Positions 7,011 to 15,339 of a stretch of DNA of 64,000 bases are shown in pieces; position 1 is the first letter of the stretch; each line of letters begins with the position of its first letter. Source of the stretch: Pseudomonas sp. HS6 (GTDB lineage: Bacteria; Pseudomonadota; Gammaproteobacteria; Pseudomonadales; Pseudomonadaceae). Under the pieces are notes generated by a model. The model was not told where the DNA came from. It saw only the letters and a list, made by a program, of their open reading frames with translations, and did no database searches. The position numbers and the translations under genes are program-made. The DNA lies in NCBI RefSeq assembly GCF_023375815.1, contig NZ_CP067412.1, positions 4,216,001 through 4,280,000 on the forward strand, in the 5' to 3' direction.

Positions 7011-8780
7011 GTGACCGAAGCAGTGACGCGTTGCAATTTTGCATACCGAAGGCCTGAACTCAGGAATCCTGATAGCAAAACTCAAAACTGGGTAGGCGAC
7101 TACATCGTCTGGTGGTACGGCCCTGTGATGCGTAATAACAGGGCGATGTCTATCCCCCTTGCGGCCGTTCTGTTCCGCAAACTGGATGATAACGTCCCTG
7201 GCGACTTTAAGGTGGCCCACGTCCCCTTCACCAGCCTCCCCCATTACAGAGTCGGCACAATCTGGCGCAATGGTCACTGCATCTCAGACACCGAGCTCGC
7301 TACCGCAAGGCTCGCGGTAAACTTCAGCACAGAAAAACGGCGGATTACTTCACGCAGAGAGCTCATCGCCGCAGATAAAGGGAAACTCTTCGCAGATGAC
7401 GAGTATCCGCTACTCAGGGGAAACGAAGATGCCTGCAAGGTTCTCGACTTTTCGTTGGGTGATGATAAAAACCTACTGATCCCCTGCACAGAGTACTTCG
7501 TACGTGCCTATGCCAGAAACATGGAGATCTGCAGGGCCCTTGCTAATTTGCGTTGGGACGATGTTTTTAATGTTCTTTATCAAAACCCGAAAGCAGAGCG
7601 TAATCTGCCCGTTTGGCTAGTTCGCCCGGGTCCTAGAATGCGCTTCTTCGACGCAGTGTTCCTGGCTCATATTCTCTACGACCCGCACACGGCTAGCGTT
7701 GTAAAAAGGGTGAATTCGCAATTCATGTCCCAAGCACCGGGCAAGCCCATGCTCCTCAAATGCGAACCATGGTTCGAAGGTCATGGTGAGATCCTCGGTC
7801 GGGGCAAATGGCTGAATGGCGGGAAAACTTTTTTGTGCTTGGATCTGATGGGAACAAACATGCCCAAAGGTCCTGAAGTTGAATTTCAAAAACTGAAGTT
7901 CGACAGTAGCGAAGGCTTGGATGGTCTGGGAAGAATCGTGCTGCCGCGTCCGATCAAAAGTGCTGCCCTTGAGGACTTCCTCCAAGAACGCTCCACGATT
8001 GAGCCCGATCGACATGCCGAAATTTATGAGGCCAAAGCCGCGCCGTTCAAAGTGCTTGGCGAAAAACGGCCAGTGAAGAAATCAAAATCTGTCGTGAAAG
8101 CCAATAAAAGTCCACTTGGCCCAGCACCACCTGAGGCAGATGGAGTTTCTGCAGGTACTGGCACCGGAAGTGGAAAGAACGTCGGCAAGCTTGAGACCGT
8201 GTCGGATGAAGAGCATGAGAAAGCGCCTGACCTGGTGCTGGAAACTCAAGGCTTTTTCATGGACATCTGGAATGCACTCAAATCAATCGCCGCTGACAAT
8301 CCGGAAAAGATCCTGCGCGTTGACTGGTATACGCCCGTGGCACGATTCAGCAGTAAGCCGCCACTTGGTGTCGTTGAGCTCGTAGTCGAAAACGAAGAGG
8401 AACTTCCACCAGATGTGCGATCCTGGCTGTATATCGACCGAAGCGCCGGACTGCGGCGGGGAATATTGATCATCCGCATCAAGACGACCAGGGGCAATTT
8501 CTTTTGCTTCGAGGTTCAGCGAAAAGACGGGAAAAAAGGTGAAATCCCTCCGGGATCTGCAGGACTGTTGATGACGTTCAGCGGAGATGAAGAGGCATTC
8601 AAGCATTTCGTCAACGAGCTATGCCGAAGGATTCCCGGCTACAGAGGAGTGTTCAGCAAACTCAAGAAGCTGTACCCAGAAGAATACGTCACCTTTAACC
8701 ATGGCAAACATGACAAGGAAATTCTTTACCGGAACATCCTCATCAACAAATTCGGTGAGCTTGATCTAGCGCTTGTCTAA
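7011..8780 (+). CDS. tnsE: TnsE-like transposition target-selector protein
   Basis: A 589-residue protein starting at GTG 7011, with AGGAG at 6996-7000. Its layout follows Tn7 TnsE: an N-terminal strand near GDYIVWWYGP (TnsE: RIFVWFNP), a helix after an IPC/IPQ motif (LLIPCTEYFVRAYAR), and a KCEPWFEGHGEILGRGKW block like the TnsE WCFSFDPPPMQGW region. A disordered basic/acidic linker follows (about 340-420), then a C-terminal domain with paired strands (GILIIRIKTTRGNFFCFEV) and a final helical DNA-binding-like part. TnsE directs Tn7 to replicating or conjugating DNA through the sliding clamp. The gene lies opposite to the tns operon in the same element. Similarity was judged by eye from memory of TnsE, so the call is probable, not proven. 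Confidence 0.6.
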   Translation: MTEAVTRCNFAYRRPELRNPDSKTQNWVGDYIVWWYGPVMRNNRAMSIPLAAVLFRKLDDNVPGDFKVAHVPFTSLPHYRVGTIWRNGHCISDTELATARLAVNFSTEKRRITSRRELIAADKGKLFADDEYPLLRGNEDACKVLDFSLGDDKNLLIPCTEYFVRAYARNMEICRALANLRWDDVFNVLYQNPKAERNLPVWLVRPGPRMRFFDAVFLAHILYDPHTASVVKRVNSQFMSQAPGKPMLLKCEPWFEGHGEILGRGKWLNGGKTFLCLDLMGTNMPKGPEVEFQKLKFDSSEGLDGLGRIVLPRPIKSAALEDFLQERSTIEPDRHAEIYEAKAAPFKVLGEKRPVKKSKSVVKANKSPLGPAPPEADGVSAGTGTGSGKNVGKLETVSDEEHEKAPDLVLETQGFFMDIWNALKSIAADNPEKILRVDWYTPVARFSSKPPLGVVELVVENEEELPPDVRSWLYIDRSAGLRRGILIIRIKTTRGNFFCFEVQRKDGKKGEIPPGSAGLLMTFSGDEEAFKHFVNELCRRIPGYRGVFSKLKKLYPEEYVTFNHGKHDKEILYRNILINKFGELDLALV

Positions 8781-8872
8781 TCTTGGAGCTTTACCGACTC
8801 CCTAGTGAAGCGTCCCGCTGTGGCCGGCGAGGTGAACTAGGCTTCCGGAAGCTCTTTCCAAGGACGACCGTC

Positions 8873-9091
8873 ATGACTGACTACTCAGACTGCAAGATCG
8901 CCATGGCTGATGCTCTAACACTGCTCCTGTACAACCAGCATGCCCTAAGCGCGGCGATCGAAGAAATCACCAAGTGGCTCTCAGAGAAAGGTGTAGAGGG
9001 TGTTGCAGCCAATGCAGTGGCAGCCATGGAAACCCTGGATGCAAATTCAAAAGCGATTGCAGACGCGATCATGCAACTACGGCAGTGCTAG
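8873..9091 (+). CDS. Small acidic helical protein downstream of the TnsE-like gene
   Basis: A 72-residue protein from ATG 8873, with AAGGA about 9 bases upstream; a longer frame to 8783 has no ribosome site and an unlikely composition. The sequence (MTDYSDCKIAMADAL...) is almost wholly helical and alanine-rich, with no signal peptide. It is 90 bases after the TnsE-like stop on the same strand and may be its partner or an independent cargo gene. No family recognised. Confidence 0.6.
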   Translation: MTDYSDCKIAMADALTLLLYNQHALSAAIEEITKWLSEKGVEGVAANAVAAMETLDANSKAIADAIMQLRQC

Positions 9092-9213
9092 ATAACCACA
9101 CGGGACTCTAAAGTCCTAGATGACTTACCTCAATGGGACACTTTCCGCAGGCTGCGGCCGCGCAGCGTGATGCAGGTAGAATGCAGAGAGATGGCCAAGT
9201 CCATGGATACCCG

Positions 9214-10659
9214 TTAATCGACGATGGTTCGCTCATAGGTACCCGCTGATGGCACCCACAGCACCCCTCGTGGGCATTCAATGTTGAATCCTGCAGTCCC
9301 CTGATACGTTGCCGGAACATAGACGAGTGCCTTGCGACTGATCCTGCCGAGACCATGGAAATAGGCCAAAGCCTTAACAATCCATCGAGACTCAAAATCA
9401 CTTGTCTCATCGCGTTGTGGCAGCAACTCGACAAGCTCTCGCTCGCGTTTCGCTAGTTTCTGTTGTCTTGCCCAATTCGCATCCGGACGAGAGTTCAGTC
9501 CCGCGCTGTAAACCTTGTTCAAGTACCCGATGAAGCCGGTGACACTTGCCACCGTCCCCGGCGACTTACGCCAATAACTATCGAGCGCTTTCTGGTCAAC
9601 CATGGCGGCGGCCTTCAGCCGCGAGTGTCCCAGCAAATCAGAGGCAGATCGTAAGGCGAGCCTGGTTGATCTTAGGCTAATGTCACCGGCCGCCAAGCGG
9701 CTTTGCAGCATGCGGTAATAACCGACAATCAATTGCTGGTTCCAGGGTTCTCGGGGTTGCTCCATGATGCCCTGCACACGTCGCTGCTCAGAATCTGTTT
9801 CGCGGGCCTGCGCGCATACCATCAAACCGTCGACCTCGCTCAGCCAACGCATCGGAACGCGGGCACGGCGCAATCCTTCAGCCGAGAAATGCCGCAGCAG
9901 TTGAACGTACGGAGGCACATCCTGCCAGACGTTTTCGAGCTCTTTGAAGAACTCGTAATAAGTGTTGATCTTCAAGGCTCCCGCCTTGGGCCCAAGCTCA
10001 AGCAAAGTCCAACTTCCGAATCGCTGAAACCGCTGCGCCATGGATTGAACGCTCAATCCGGCAAGGTTAATTGCCAAGCGCTTGTGGAAGGTTCTCTCCC
10101 AATAGCATTGCTCACATTCTTCGCCACGCCCGGCTGGTGTACTGACACCACAAGTCACACACGCATGCACACCTGCTGTGATGCAGACCTTGCAGCGCCG
10201 GCGACCATCAGATCTCGCAATCAGCACGCGATGTCGCCGGCAGTCAGGGCATGTCTCGGCAGCAGGACCACTGCATTTTGGGCAGAGCAATTTGCCAGTC
10301 AGCGTGTTCCTCGTTGTTCGCTGTGAATGCGTCCCGCAGGATTCGCAGATTGCTGGCTCACGAAAGTGCACTGCGCAGGGTTTGCACACAGGCCCATAGG
10401 GGGTGATGCGCCCGACTTTGAAATCGACTTTGTTGCATCGGGCGCATGGTCCACTCCTTAAGCAGGCACTGCAGCGCGCGGCCTTGTCAAATGTCGGGAG
10501 CCTGGAGAAATTGCCGCAGCCAGGACAGAGTCGACGCTTGAACAGTCGTGGATAGCAGTTCCCGCAATAGCGCTTTTCTTGGTAAACCCTTTTGGGCTGC
10601 GCTACGACACGGCCGCAGCCGTCGCATTCACAGCGATCCAAATGTTCAACGGATGCCAC
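9214..10659 (-). CDS. tnsF: TnsF-like comM target selector (zinc ribbons, tyrosine-recombinase-like)
   Basis: A 481-residue protein. The first 190 residues hold a long series of CxxC pairs (CDGCG, CPGCG, CSAC, CARC, CESCG, CPKC, CPDC, CVTCG, CEQC), i.e. several zinc ribbons. The second half is helical and resembles the core-binding part of tyrosine recombinases (RLALRSASDLLGH, YWRKSPGTVASVTGFIGYLNKVY), but no catalytic R...HxxR...Y set is visible. This matches TnsF (formerly TniE), the inactivated tyrosine-recombinase selector that works with TniQ to direct Tn6022-like elements to comM. Start GTG at 10659 overlaps the tniQ stop by 14 bases. Last gene of the tns operon. Confidence 0.8.
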   Translation of the reverse strand: MASVEHLDRCECDGCGRVVAQPKRVYQEKRYCGNCYPRLFKRRLCPGCGNFSRLPTFDKAARCSACLRSGPCARCNKVDFKVGRITPYGPVCKPCAVHFREPAICESCGTHSQRTTRNTLTGKLLCPKCSGPAAETCPDCRRHRVLIARSDGRRRCKVCITAGVHACVTCGVSTPAGRGEECEQCYWERTFHKRLAINLAGLSVQSMAQRFQRFGSWTLLELGPKAGALKINTYYEFFKELENVWQDVPPYVQLLRHFSAEGLRRARVPMRWLSEVDGLMVCAQARETDSEQRRVQGIMEQPREPWNQQLIVGYYRMLQSRLAAGDISLRSTRLALRSASDLLGHSRLKAAAMVDQKALDSYWRKSPGTVASVTGFIGYLNKVYSAGLNSRPDANWARQQKLAKRERELVELLPQRDETSDFESRWIVKALAYFHGLGRISRKALVYVPATYQGTAGFNIECPRGVLWVPSAGTYERTIVD

Positions 10660-11767
10660 GTCGTCTGACCTTTCGCTTCAGTCGTAGCCACATACGCAGC
10701 GTCTGCGCGGGGCTACTGGAATGTTGACGGCCAACACCACTTACCAAGTGATGCCTAGGCGACTGGAGTGCTGCGACCAAATCCAGCAGAACTGGAGGCG
10801 CACTATTGGGGGAAAAGTGCAGAGTCGAGGCTGGAAGCAACTCATGTCGTGCCGCTTCGATAAATTTTTCTGGCCCAGCCGACATTATTACCCACGCCAT
10901 ACTGAGCAGCACAGAGCGATCAGCGGGAGAGAGGTATTCAAGAGGCAACCCCAACGGAATCGGCTGGAGAGACTCAGGCAATATGCCCAGTGATTCGAAG
11001 AATCGCCCAGCAGCAACGCTATGTCGACGTACTGCTGATTGGGCAAAGCTCACCATGGTTCGTGCAACGGTCAACCAATCGCGAAAATCGAGAGACGATG
11101 TTCCATACATGGGCCGAAGGCCAATGCTTTCGTCCACATACCTCTGGAAAGCCAGTGCAGCTTCTGCGGCAGCGCTCCGATCTCCGCCGCTTAGTGAAGC
11201 ACCGCACCTATGGCAGTCGCTGAGCGAGGCACCGGCTCTCAGAAGTTCCGGCTGCAGAGGAGCCAGACAACGTCCACACCTATCAACAAGCTTTATCCCA
11301 TGGATAGGGCAGCAGGTATGCCAGGCCAGGCGCCATTGAATGCAATACCGCGAGTTGTATTGCGCAATGCAATCCGGGCAGCATTGCAGGCCCCCGCTAT
11401 GATGCCCCCCTCTGCAACCCAGCACCGTTAGCCAAGGCCAATTCCCGCACGGCAGTCTGTCCGGCCGACGCACGATCGAGGACATCGCACGCCCAAGGGT
11501 AGCGGACTGCAGACTCGCATAAGATACTCCCGACAGCCTGCTAAGAACCGCAAGCCTGCTCTTTACCACCGATCGATCCAGATCACTTGCCCAAGCTCTA
11601 AAACCAGGCCATATGATTGCGGTCAACGCTGCGGGGGAGCAGCCGTGAGCAAGTGCCATCCTGACAATCCAGGAAGTCAGAAGCTCGTCGGCGAGCAGCG
11701 GTTTAGTGAGGGGCCAGATCGGGTTTACAGGGCCTGCTCCCGGATGCCACGAGTAGGACGTAACCAT
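10646..11767 (-). CDS. tniQ: TniQ family transposition protein
   Basis: A 373-residue TniQ/TnsD-family protein. The N-terminal signature DELLTSWIVRMALAHG is typical, followed by CPDC and the conserved WRLAWHTCCPIHG with a second zinc pair (CGRC) and CHRCG, forming the TniQ zinc-finger region at about 125-200. TniQ proteins bridge the attachment-site-binding factor to the TnsC ATPase. It starts at 11767, within the end of tnsC (43-base overlap), and its stop overlaps tnsF, so the genes are translationally coupled. It is shorter than Tn7 TnsD (508 residues), consistent with the DNA-recognition role having moved to TnsF. Confidence 0.88.
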   Translation of the reverse strand: MVTSYSWHPGAGPVNPIWPLTKPLLADELLTSWIVRMALAHGCSPAALTAIIWPGFRAWASDLDRSVVKSRLAVLSRLSGVSYASLQSATLGRAMSSIVRRPDRLPCGNWPWLTVLGCRGGHHSGGLQCCPDCIAQYNSRYCIQWRLAWHTCCPIHGIKLVDRCGRCLAPLQPELLRAGASLSDCHRCGASLSGGDRSAAAEAALAFQRYVDESIGLRPMYGTSSLDFRDWLTVARTMVSFAQSAVRRHSVAAGRFFESLGILPESLQPIPLGLPLEYLSPADRSVLLSMAWVIMSAGPEKFIEAARHELLPASTLHFSPNSAPPVLLDLVAALQSPRHHLVSGVGRQHSSSPAQTLRMWLRLKRKVRRRGIR

Positions 11768-12615
11768 GACATGCTCTCGATGAGTTCTATGTCAATGCAT
11801 TCCTTACCGGAAGCTATGGCCTGCTTCGCACACTCCATCAGAAGCCGGTGCACATTCCCCAAGTTTCCGCCGGAAATTGCGTGTATACGTCGAGCCTTGT
11901 CTGGATGTGCCAACCCAGAGGGCTTCTTCAGCGGCAGAATCGACTCAAACCCTTTGAGCATGCGCTGGAATTCGGGATCGAGCTTCCACTGATCGAGCTT
12001 GATGACATCGAAGCGACTGGCATGTTGTGGGTCATGATGAAGGATACGAACGGCATCCGTTGTGCCGACGCCAATGATCGGTATCACCAGTTCATTACAG
12101 AGCGACTTCAAGGCGTTCATCACCTCACGCTGCTTGATCGCAGAGCCCGTCAGCAACGAATGAAACTCATCAATGATCAGCATTCTGACCCTGAGCTCAC
12201 GGAAGGAATGAATCACCTGGTAACGCAATGCCAACTTTGTATCCGTGATCCTGTAAGGCATCCATAGCTGCTCCAGCAAAGCCACATAAAGCGCCTTCTC
12301 GTCAGCAGCCGAAGGTGCCTCCGCCAAAATCAAGGGGCGGACCGGATCATCATTTTCGTCGACGTACCCTTCGCCATGCGTTTTCTGGAAGCGCCGAATG
12401 ATGGTCGTCTTGCCGTTGTTGGAATCGCCCACAATCAGCAGATTAGGCATGCGAGCTCGTTTGGGCATGACGATCAGGTCATTAAGCGTATCCAGAATTG
12501 TGCGAGCCGATACATAGCCGATCCAGCGCTCCTCTCCCATGAAAAGGATCCTGTCCCGATCACTCAGTTGCAACACCGGTCGAAAATCAGAATGGATGTG
12601 TTCGTATGTGCTCAT
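11725..12615 (-). CDS. tnsC: TnsC-type AAA+ transposition regulator
   Basis: A 296-residue ATPase of the TniB/TnsC family. Walker A is GDSNNGKT (residues 63-70) and Walker B is RMLIIDE (144-150), followed by FHSLL. Family members form a filament on target DNA, receive the signal from TniQ and activate the TnsA/TnsB transposase. The short length is like TniB rather than Tn7 TnsC (555). The start overlaps the tnsB stop as ATGA. Confidence 0.9.
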   Translation of the reverse strand: MSTYEHIHSDFRPVLQLSDRDRILFMGEERWIGYVSARTILDTLNDLIVMPKRARMPNLLIVGDSNNGKTTIIRRFQKTHGEGYVDENDDPVRPLILAEAPSAADEKALYVALLEQLWMPYRITDTKLALRYQVIHSFRELRVRMLIIDEFHSLLTGSAIKQREVMNALKSLCNELVIPIIGVGTTDAVRILHHDPQHASRFDVIKLDQWKLDPEFQRMLKGFESILPLKKPSGLAHPDKARRIHAISGGNLGNVHRLLMECAKQAIASGKECIDIELIESMSWLRPTRGIREQAL

Positions 12616-14540
12616 TCGACTTCACCTGTCGATTCGACCTCCGAAAGCATAAGTAGGTCAGAATCCTCCTGAATGGGATCCATTACCAGCTTCGCAACGG
12701 GCTTGCTCGGTTGAGCCGGCGTACCCTTCTTGCTGTGGGTACGACTCTTCTGAGCGTTTTTGCGGGCTTTCTTGCTGTTCGCGGACGCCTCTTCGACAAG
12801 CTTTCGGTTTTCGACGGCGTACTCGGCGATCAACGCATCGTCTATGTTATCGCGCCCTTCGCTGACAGCTTTGTCCTTGGCAGCGTGATACTCCCAGAGG
12901 GTTACCGCAGGAAATGCCTGGTATGAGGCCGGCACTCGGAAGTATTGCTTCAGAACAGGGTCGTAGAACCAAATGACGCTGACATCCCTAGGATCCCGCC
13001 TGAAGAGCAGTTTGAGAGCCTTTCCGGTCGCGGGATCCTTTTGGTTGATCCAATGACGCAGCGCCTCGGAGTAGTAGAACAGATCCCACTGCACACCATA
13101 CGTCTGCACCGTCCTGCGAACAGATGGGAGGAAGTCCAACTGTACCGCCAAAGGATCCGTCGGTCGCGCCGGCACGCTGATCAGGGGATCTACCTCCCGA
13201 TTGCCGAAGAATGCCAACTGCCACTTGCGAGCGGGGCTCATGTGGAGCTTTTTATGGTAGGTCTGGTGGTACTTCAAAATTGACCGAACCAGCCATACCT
13301 CGAATTCCGCCATTGTGAGAACGGCTTTAGCATCCGAGTCATAGCCCTCACGCTCCTGAGGGTTACTGAAGGTGGTTCCCGGTAGCTCGTGCACCATTCT
13401 CATGAAGGTACCAAGCACCCGCTCAATTCGACCACCGTACTTTGGAACTTTGGATGGTCGAAAGACGCTGTCTATCCCGTAGTTCTTGCAAGAATCTACG
13501 ATGTTCTGCGCCCTGAAGTCTGCCCCGTTATCAGTGTGAATCGTGCGCGGGAAGCCCCATACCGGCCACTCTCCACGGATGTCGTGGGCAGCCAGCCAGG
13601 CTTCCTTGGGCAAAATCGAATGTGCGATGCACATCGCCACAGATGTCTCGGAAGGCGACTCGAACGCCAAGTAGTAGCCAACGATCATGCAGGAGTAGAT
13701 GTCGATGGCAAGGGTGAGCCATGGCCGACCAATTGGCTTGCGATGGCGTTCGTCCACCACAATGAGATTGACCGGGGTATGGTCGATCTGCACAACGGCT
13801 AGGGGATAGCCTTCGTCTGGAAACTGACCGACTGAAGGTGTGTGTCTATTGTTCGCCTGCTCGGCATATCCGCGCCGGCGAAGCTTCACCACCTCGGGAA
13901 TCTGTCGGATCCGGGCCCTGATGGCGGACGCACCCGGAGGCTGAATGTCTAGCAATCGCGCTCTGCGTTCGACTTCCGAAATGGTGGACTGAACCGTGTA
14001 CCTTTGCTCAGTCAGGTAGTAATCAGCCAACACCTCTTGTACGAGCTTTTCTCCTTCAACAGAAAGACGCGTACTGCCCTCACGCCATCCTCGTTTGCGC
14101 GGCACGAGAGCCAAGACCTCATTCCATCGATTGTAGCGATCTAGCCAACGATAAAGAGTTGCCGGGCTGATTCCTGTCGCCTTCGCACGCGCCGCGACGG
14201 TTTCTTTGGATAAGACAGTGTTGCCTAACAACGGCAGAATTGCGGAGTAACGCTTTTGCGCAATAGCCCAGGCATCCGAGCTGATGCTGCTGATATCGTG
14301 GTTAACGTATAGGCCGTCCAGTTTTTCCGCATCCACAGCCCTTAGGTCCAGAATCTGTAGAGCCGCACTACGACCGGTCTCGACCTCCGTCGCGATCACT
14401 GTTTGCAGATCCAAGATCTGAACAATCCGGTAGACCTGCCTGTCTCGCCGCACCATCGCGCCGACCTCAATGGCAACGCGAGACCGAACGGGCTCAAACG
14501 GGACCAGATGCTCGCTGGTGTCGTCTTCATACAGTTTCAT
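12612..14540 (-). CDS. tnsB: TnsB DDE transposase
   Basis: A 642-residue transposase. A helix-turn-helix region (about 110-150, SPATLYRWLDRYNR) precedes the retroviral-integrase-fold catalytic core, where D253 (QIDHTP), D337 (HTDNGADF) and E373 (RIERVL) form the DDE triad. A Mu-type C-terminal domain follows, ending in a lysine-rich tail that in Tn7 contacts TnsC. TnsB binds the transposon ends and cuts and joins the 3' strands. ATG 14567 is also in frame, but ATG 14540 has GGGTG at suitable spacing and overlaps the tnsA stop by 14 bases. Confidence 0.92.
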   Translation of the reverse strand: MKLYEDDTSEHLVPFEPVRSRVAIEVGAMVRRDRQVYRIVQILDLQTVIATEVETGRSAALQILDLRAVDAEKLDGLYVNHDISSISSDAWAIAQKRYSAILPLLGNTVLSKETVAARAKATGISPATLYRWLDRYNRWNEVLALVPRKRGWREGSTRLSVEGEKLVQEVLADYYLTEQRYTVQSTISEVERRARLLDIQPPGASAIRARIRQIPEVVKLRRRGYAEQANNRHTPSVGQFPDEGYPLAVVQIDHTPVNLIVVDERHRKPIGRPWLTLAIDIYSCMIVGYYLAFESPSETSVAMCIAHSILPKEAWLAAHDIRGEWPVWGFPRTIHTDNGADFRAQNIVDSCKNYGIDSVFRPSKVPKYGGRIERVLGTFMRMVHELPGTTFSNPQEREGYDSDAKAVLTMAEFEVWLVRSILKYHQTYHKKLHMSPARKWQLAFFGNREVDPLISVPARPTDPLAVQLDFLPSVRRTVQTYGVQWDLFYYSEALRHWINQKDPATGKALKLLFRRDPRDVSVIWFYDPVLKQYFRVPASYQAFPAVTLWEYHAAKDKAVSEGRDNIDDALIAEYAVENRKLVEEASANSKKARKNAQKSRTHSKKGTPAQPSKPVAKLVMDPIQEDSDLLMLSEVESTGEVE

Positions 14541-15222
14541 GATCAGGCACCCAGAGTTCGAGGTCATGATTCAGCGGTTCAGTAATGTCGCAGTCAACCT
14601 GACGCGTGGCGATCAGGTGCCACAGCAGCGATACGCCCCGATCGCGGAAGATACCGTTGAAATGCCGTGCCAGGAGGTAGTGCACCGGAGCAACTTCCAT
14701 CTCGCGCAGCGTATTCAGCACTGTATCGATGTCACTTTGTTCAAAGATCATTCGCTCAAAGCGCTCAAGGAACACAATGTTCTCGAGGGGAAGGCCACGA
14801 ATCCGCGACTCGTCATAAATGCGGAACTGCCACCCCTGGCTACGAGCCAACCGGCGTGCTTCCTTCCACTTGCCTGACCAGGCTCGCCAGTTCTCTACCC
14901 ATTGTCCTCTCGGTTTTACCTCCACAAGCAGCGGGCGCAGCACGCCAAAGTACGGCAAGTTCTGCTGGTGGTAAAAAACAAGATAATCAGGCGTGTAGAT
15001 CTGCGGGCGTCCTAGGGAGTCGGAGAAAGGAACCTCCACCGGTTGGGAGATAACCGACTCAACCTGGTGAGAGAAGCGCATACGCTTCAGAAAGTCTCTT
15101 TCCAATGACGACTCAAAAGCGACCCCACCTAACCCTTTGAAAGCCATCACTCCTGAAATGCTGCGGCGGGTCGGCTTGATCTTCCGGACCGGCTTAATCT
15201 GGTCGCACCTATTTCCGATCAT
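14527..15222 (-). CDS. tnsA: TnsA endonuclease subunit of the transposase
   Basis: A 231-residue restriction-enzyme-fold nuclease. Candidate catalytic residues are E41 (SLERDF), D79 (YTPDYLV) and E101-x-K103 (LVEVKPRG), as in TnsA. It cuts the 5' ends of the transposon, making transposition cut-and-paste. It is the first gene of the tns operon and begins about 120 bases inside the right end. The N-terminal codons contain one of the two end repeats proposed as TnsB sites, so transposase binding may shut down its own promoter. Confidence 0.9.
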   Translation of the reverse strand: MIGNRCDQIKPVRKIKPTRRSISGVMAFKGLGGVAFESSLERDFLKRMRFSHQVESVISQPVEVPFSDSLGRPQIYTPDYLVFYHQQNLPYFGVLRPLLVEVKPRGQWVENWRAWSGKWKEARRLARSQGWQFRIYDESRIRGLPLENIVFLERFERMIFEQSDIDTVLNTLREMEVAPVHYLLARHFNGIFRDRGVSLLWHLIATRQVDCDITEPLNHDLELWVPDHETV

Positions 15223-15249
15223 TTTTTATCTGGTCTCATTTATTACCGA
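15194..15249. repeat. Two direct repeats near the right end (probable TnsB-binding sites)
   Basis: Copies at 15194-15218 and 15225-15249, 31 bases apart, share TT-ATCTGGTC-CA--TATT-CCGA. Tn7-type ends carry several such TnsB sites of about 22 bp inside each terminus. The first copy lies within the first codons of tnsA, the second just upstream, over the region where the tns promoter should be. About 95 bases separate the outer copy from the comM junction; no clear third copy was found nearer the end. Confidence 0.6.
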
Positions 15250-15339
15250 CAAGATTCTCAGTAATTTCAGAAGGTTTTGATGGCCAATAGCGGCCTCTAG
15301 CGTAGCTATTTATCATGTATTTCGAAAGCCTACAGCAGT

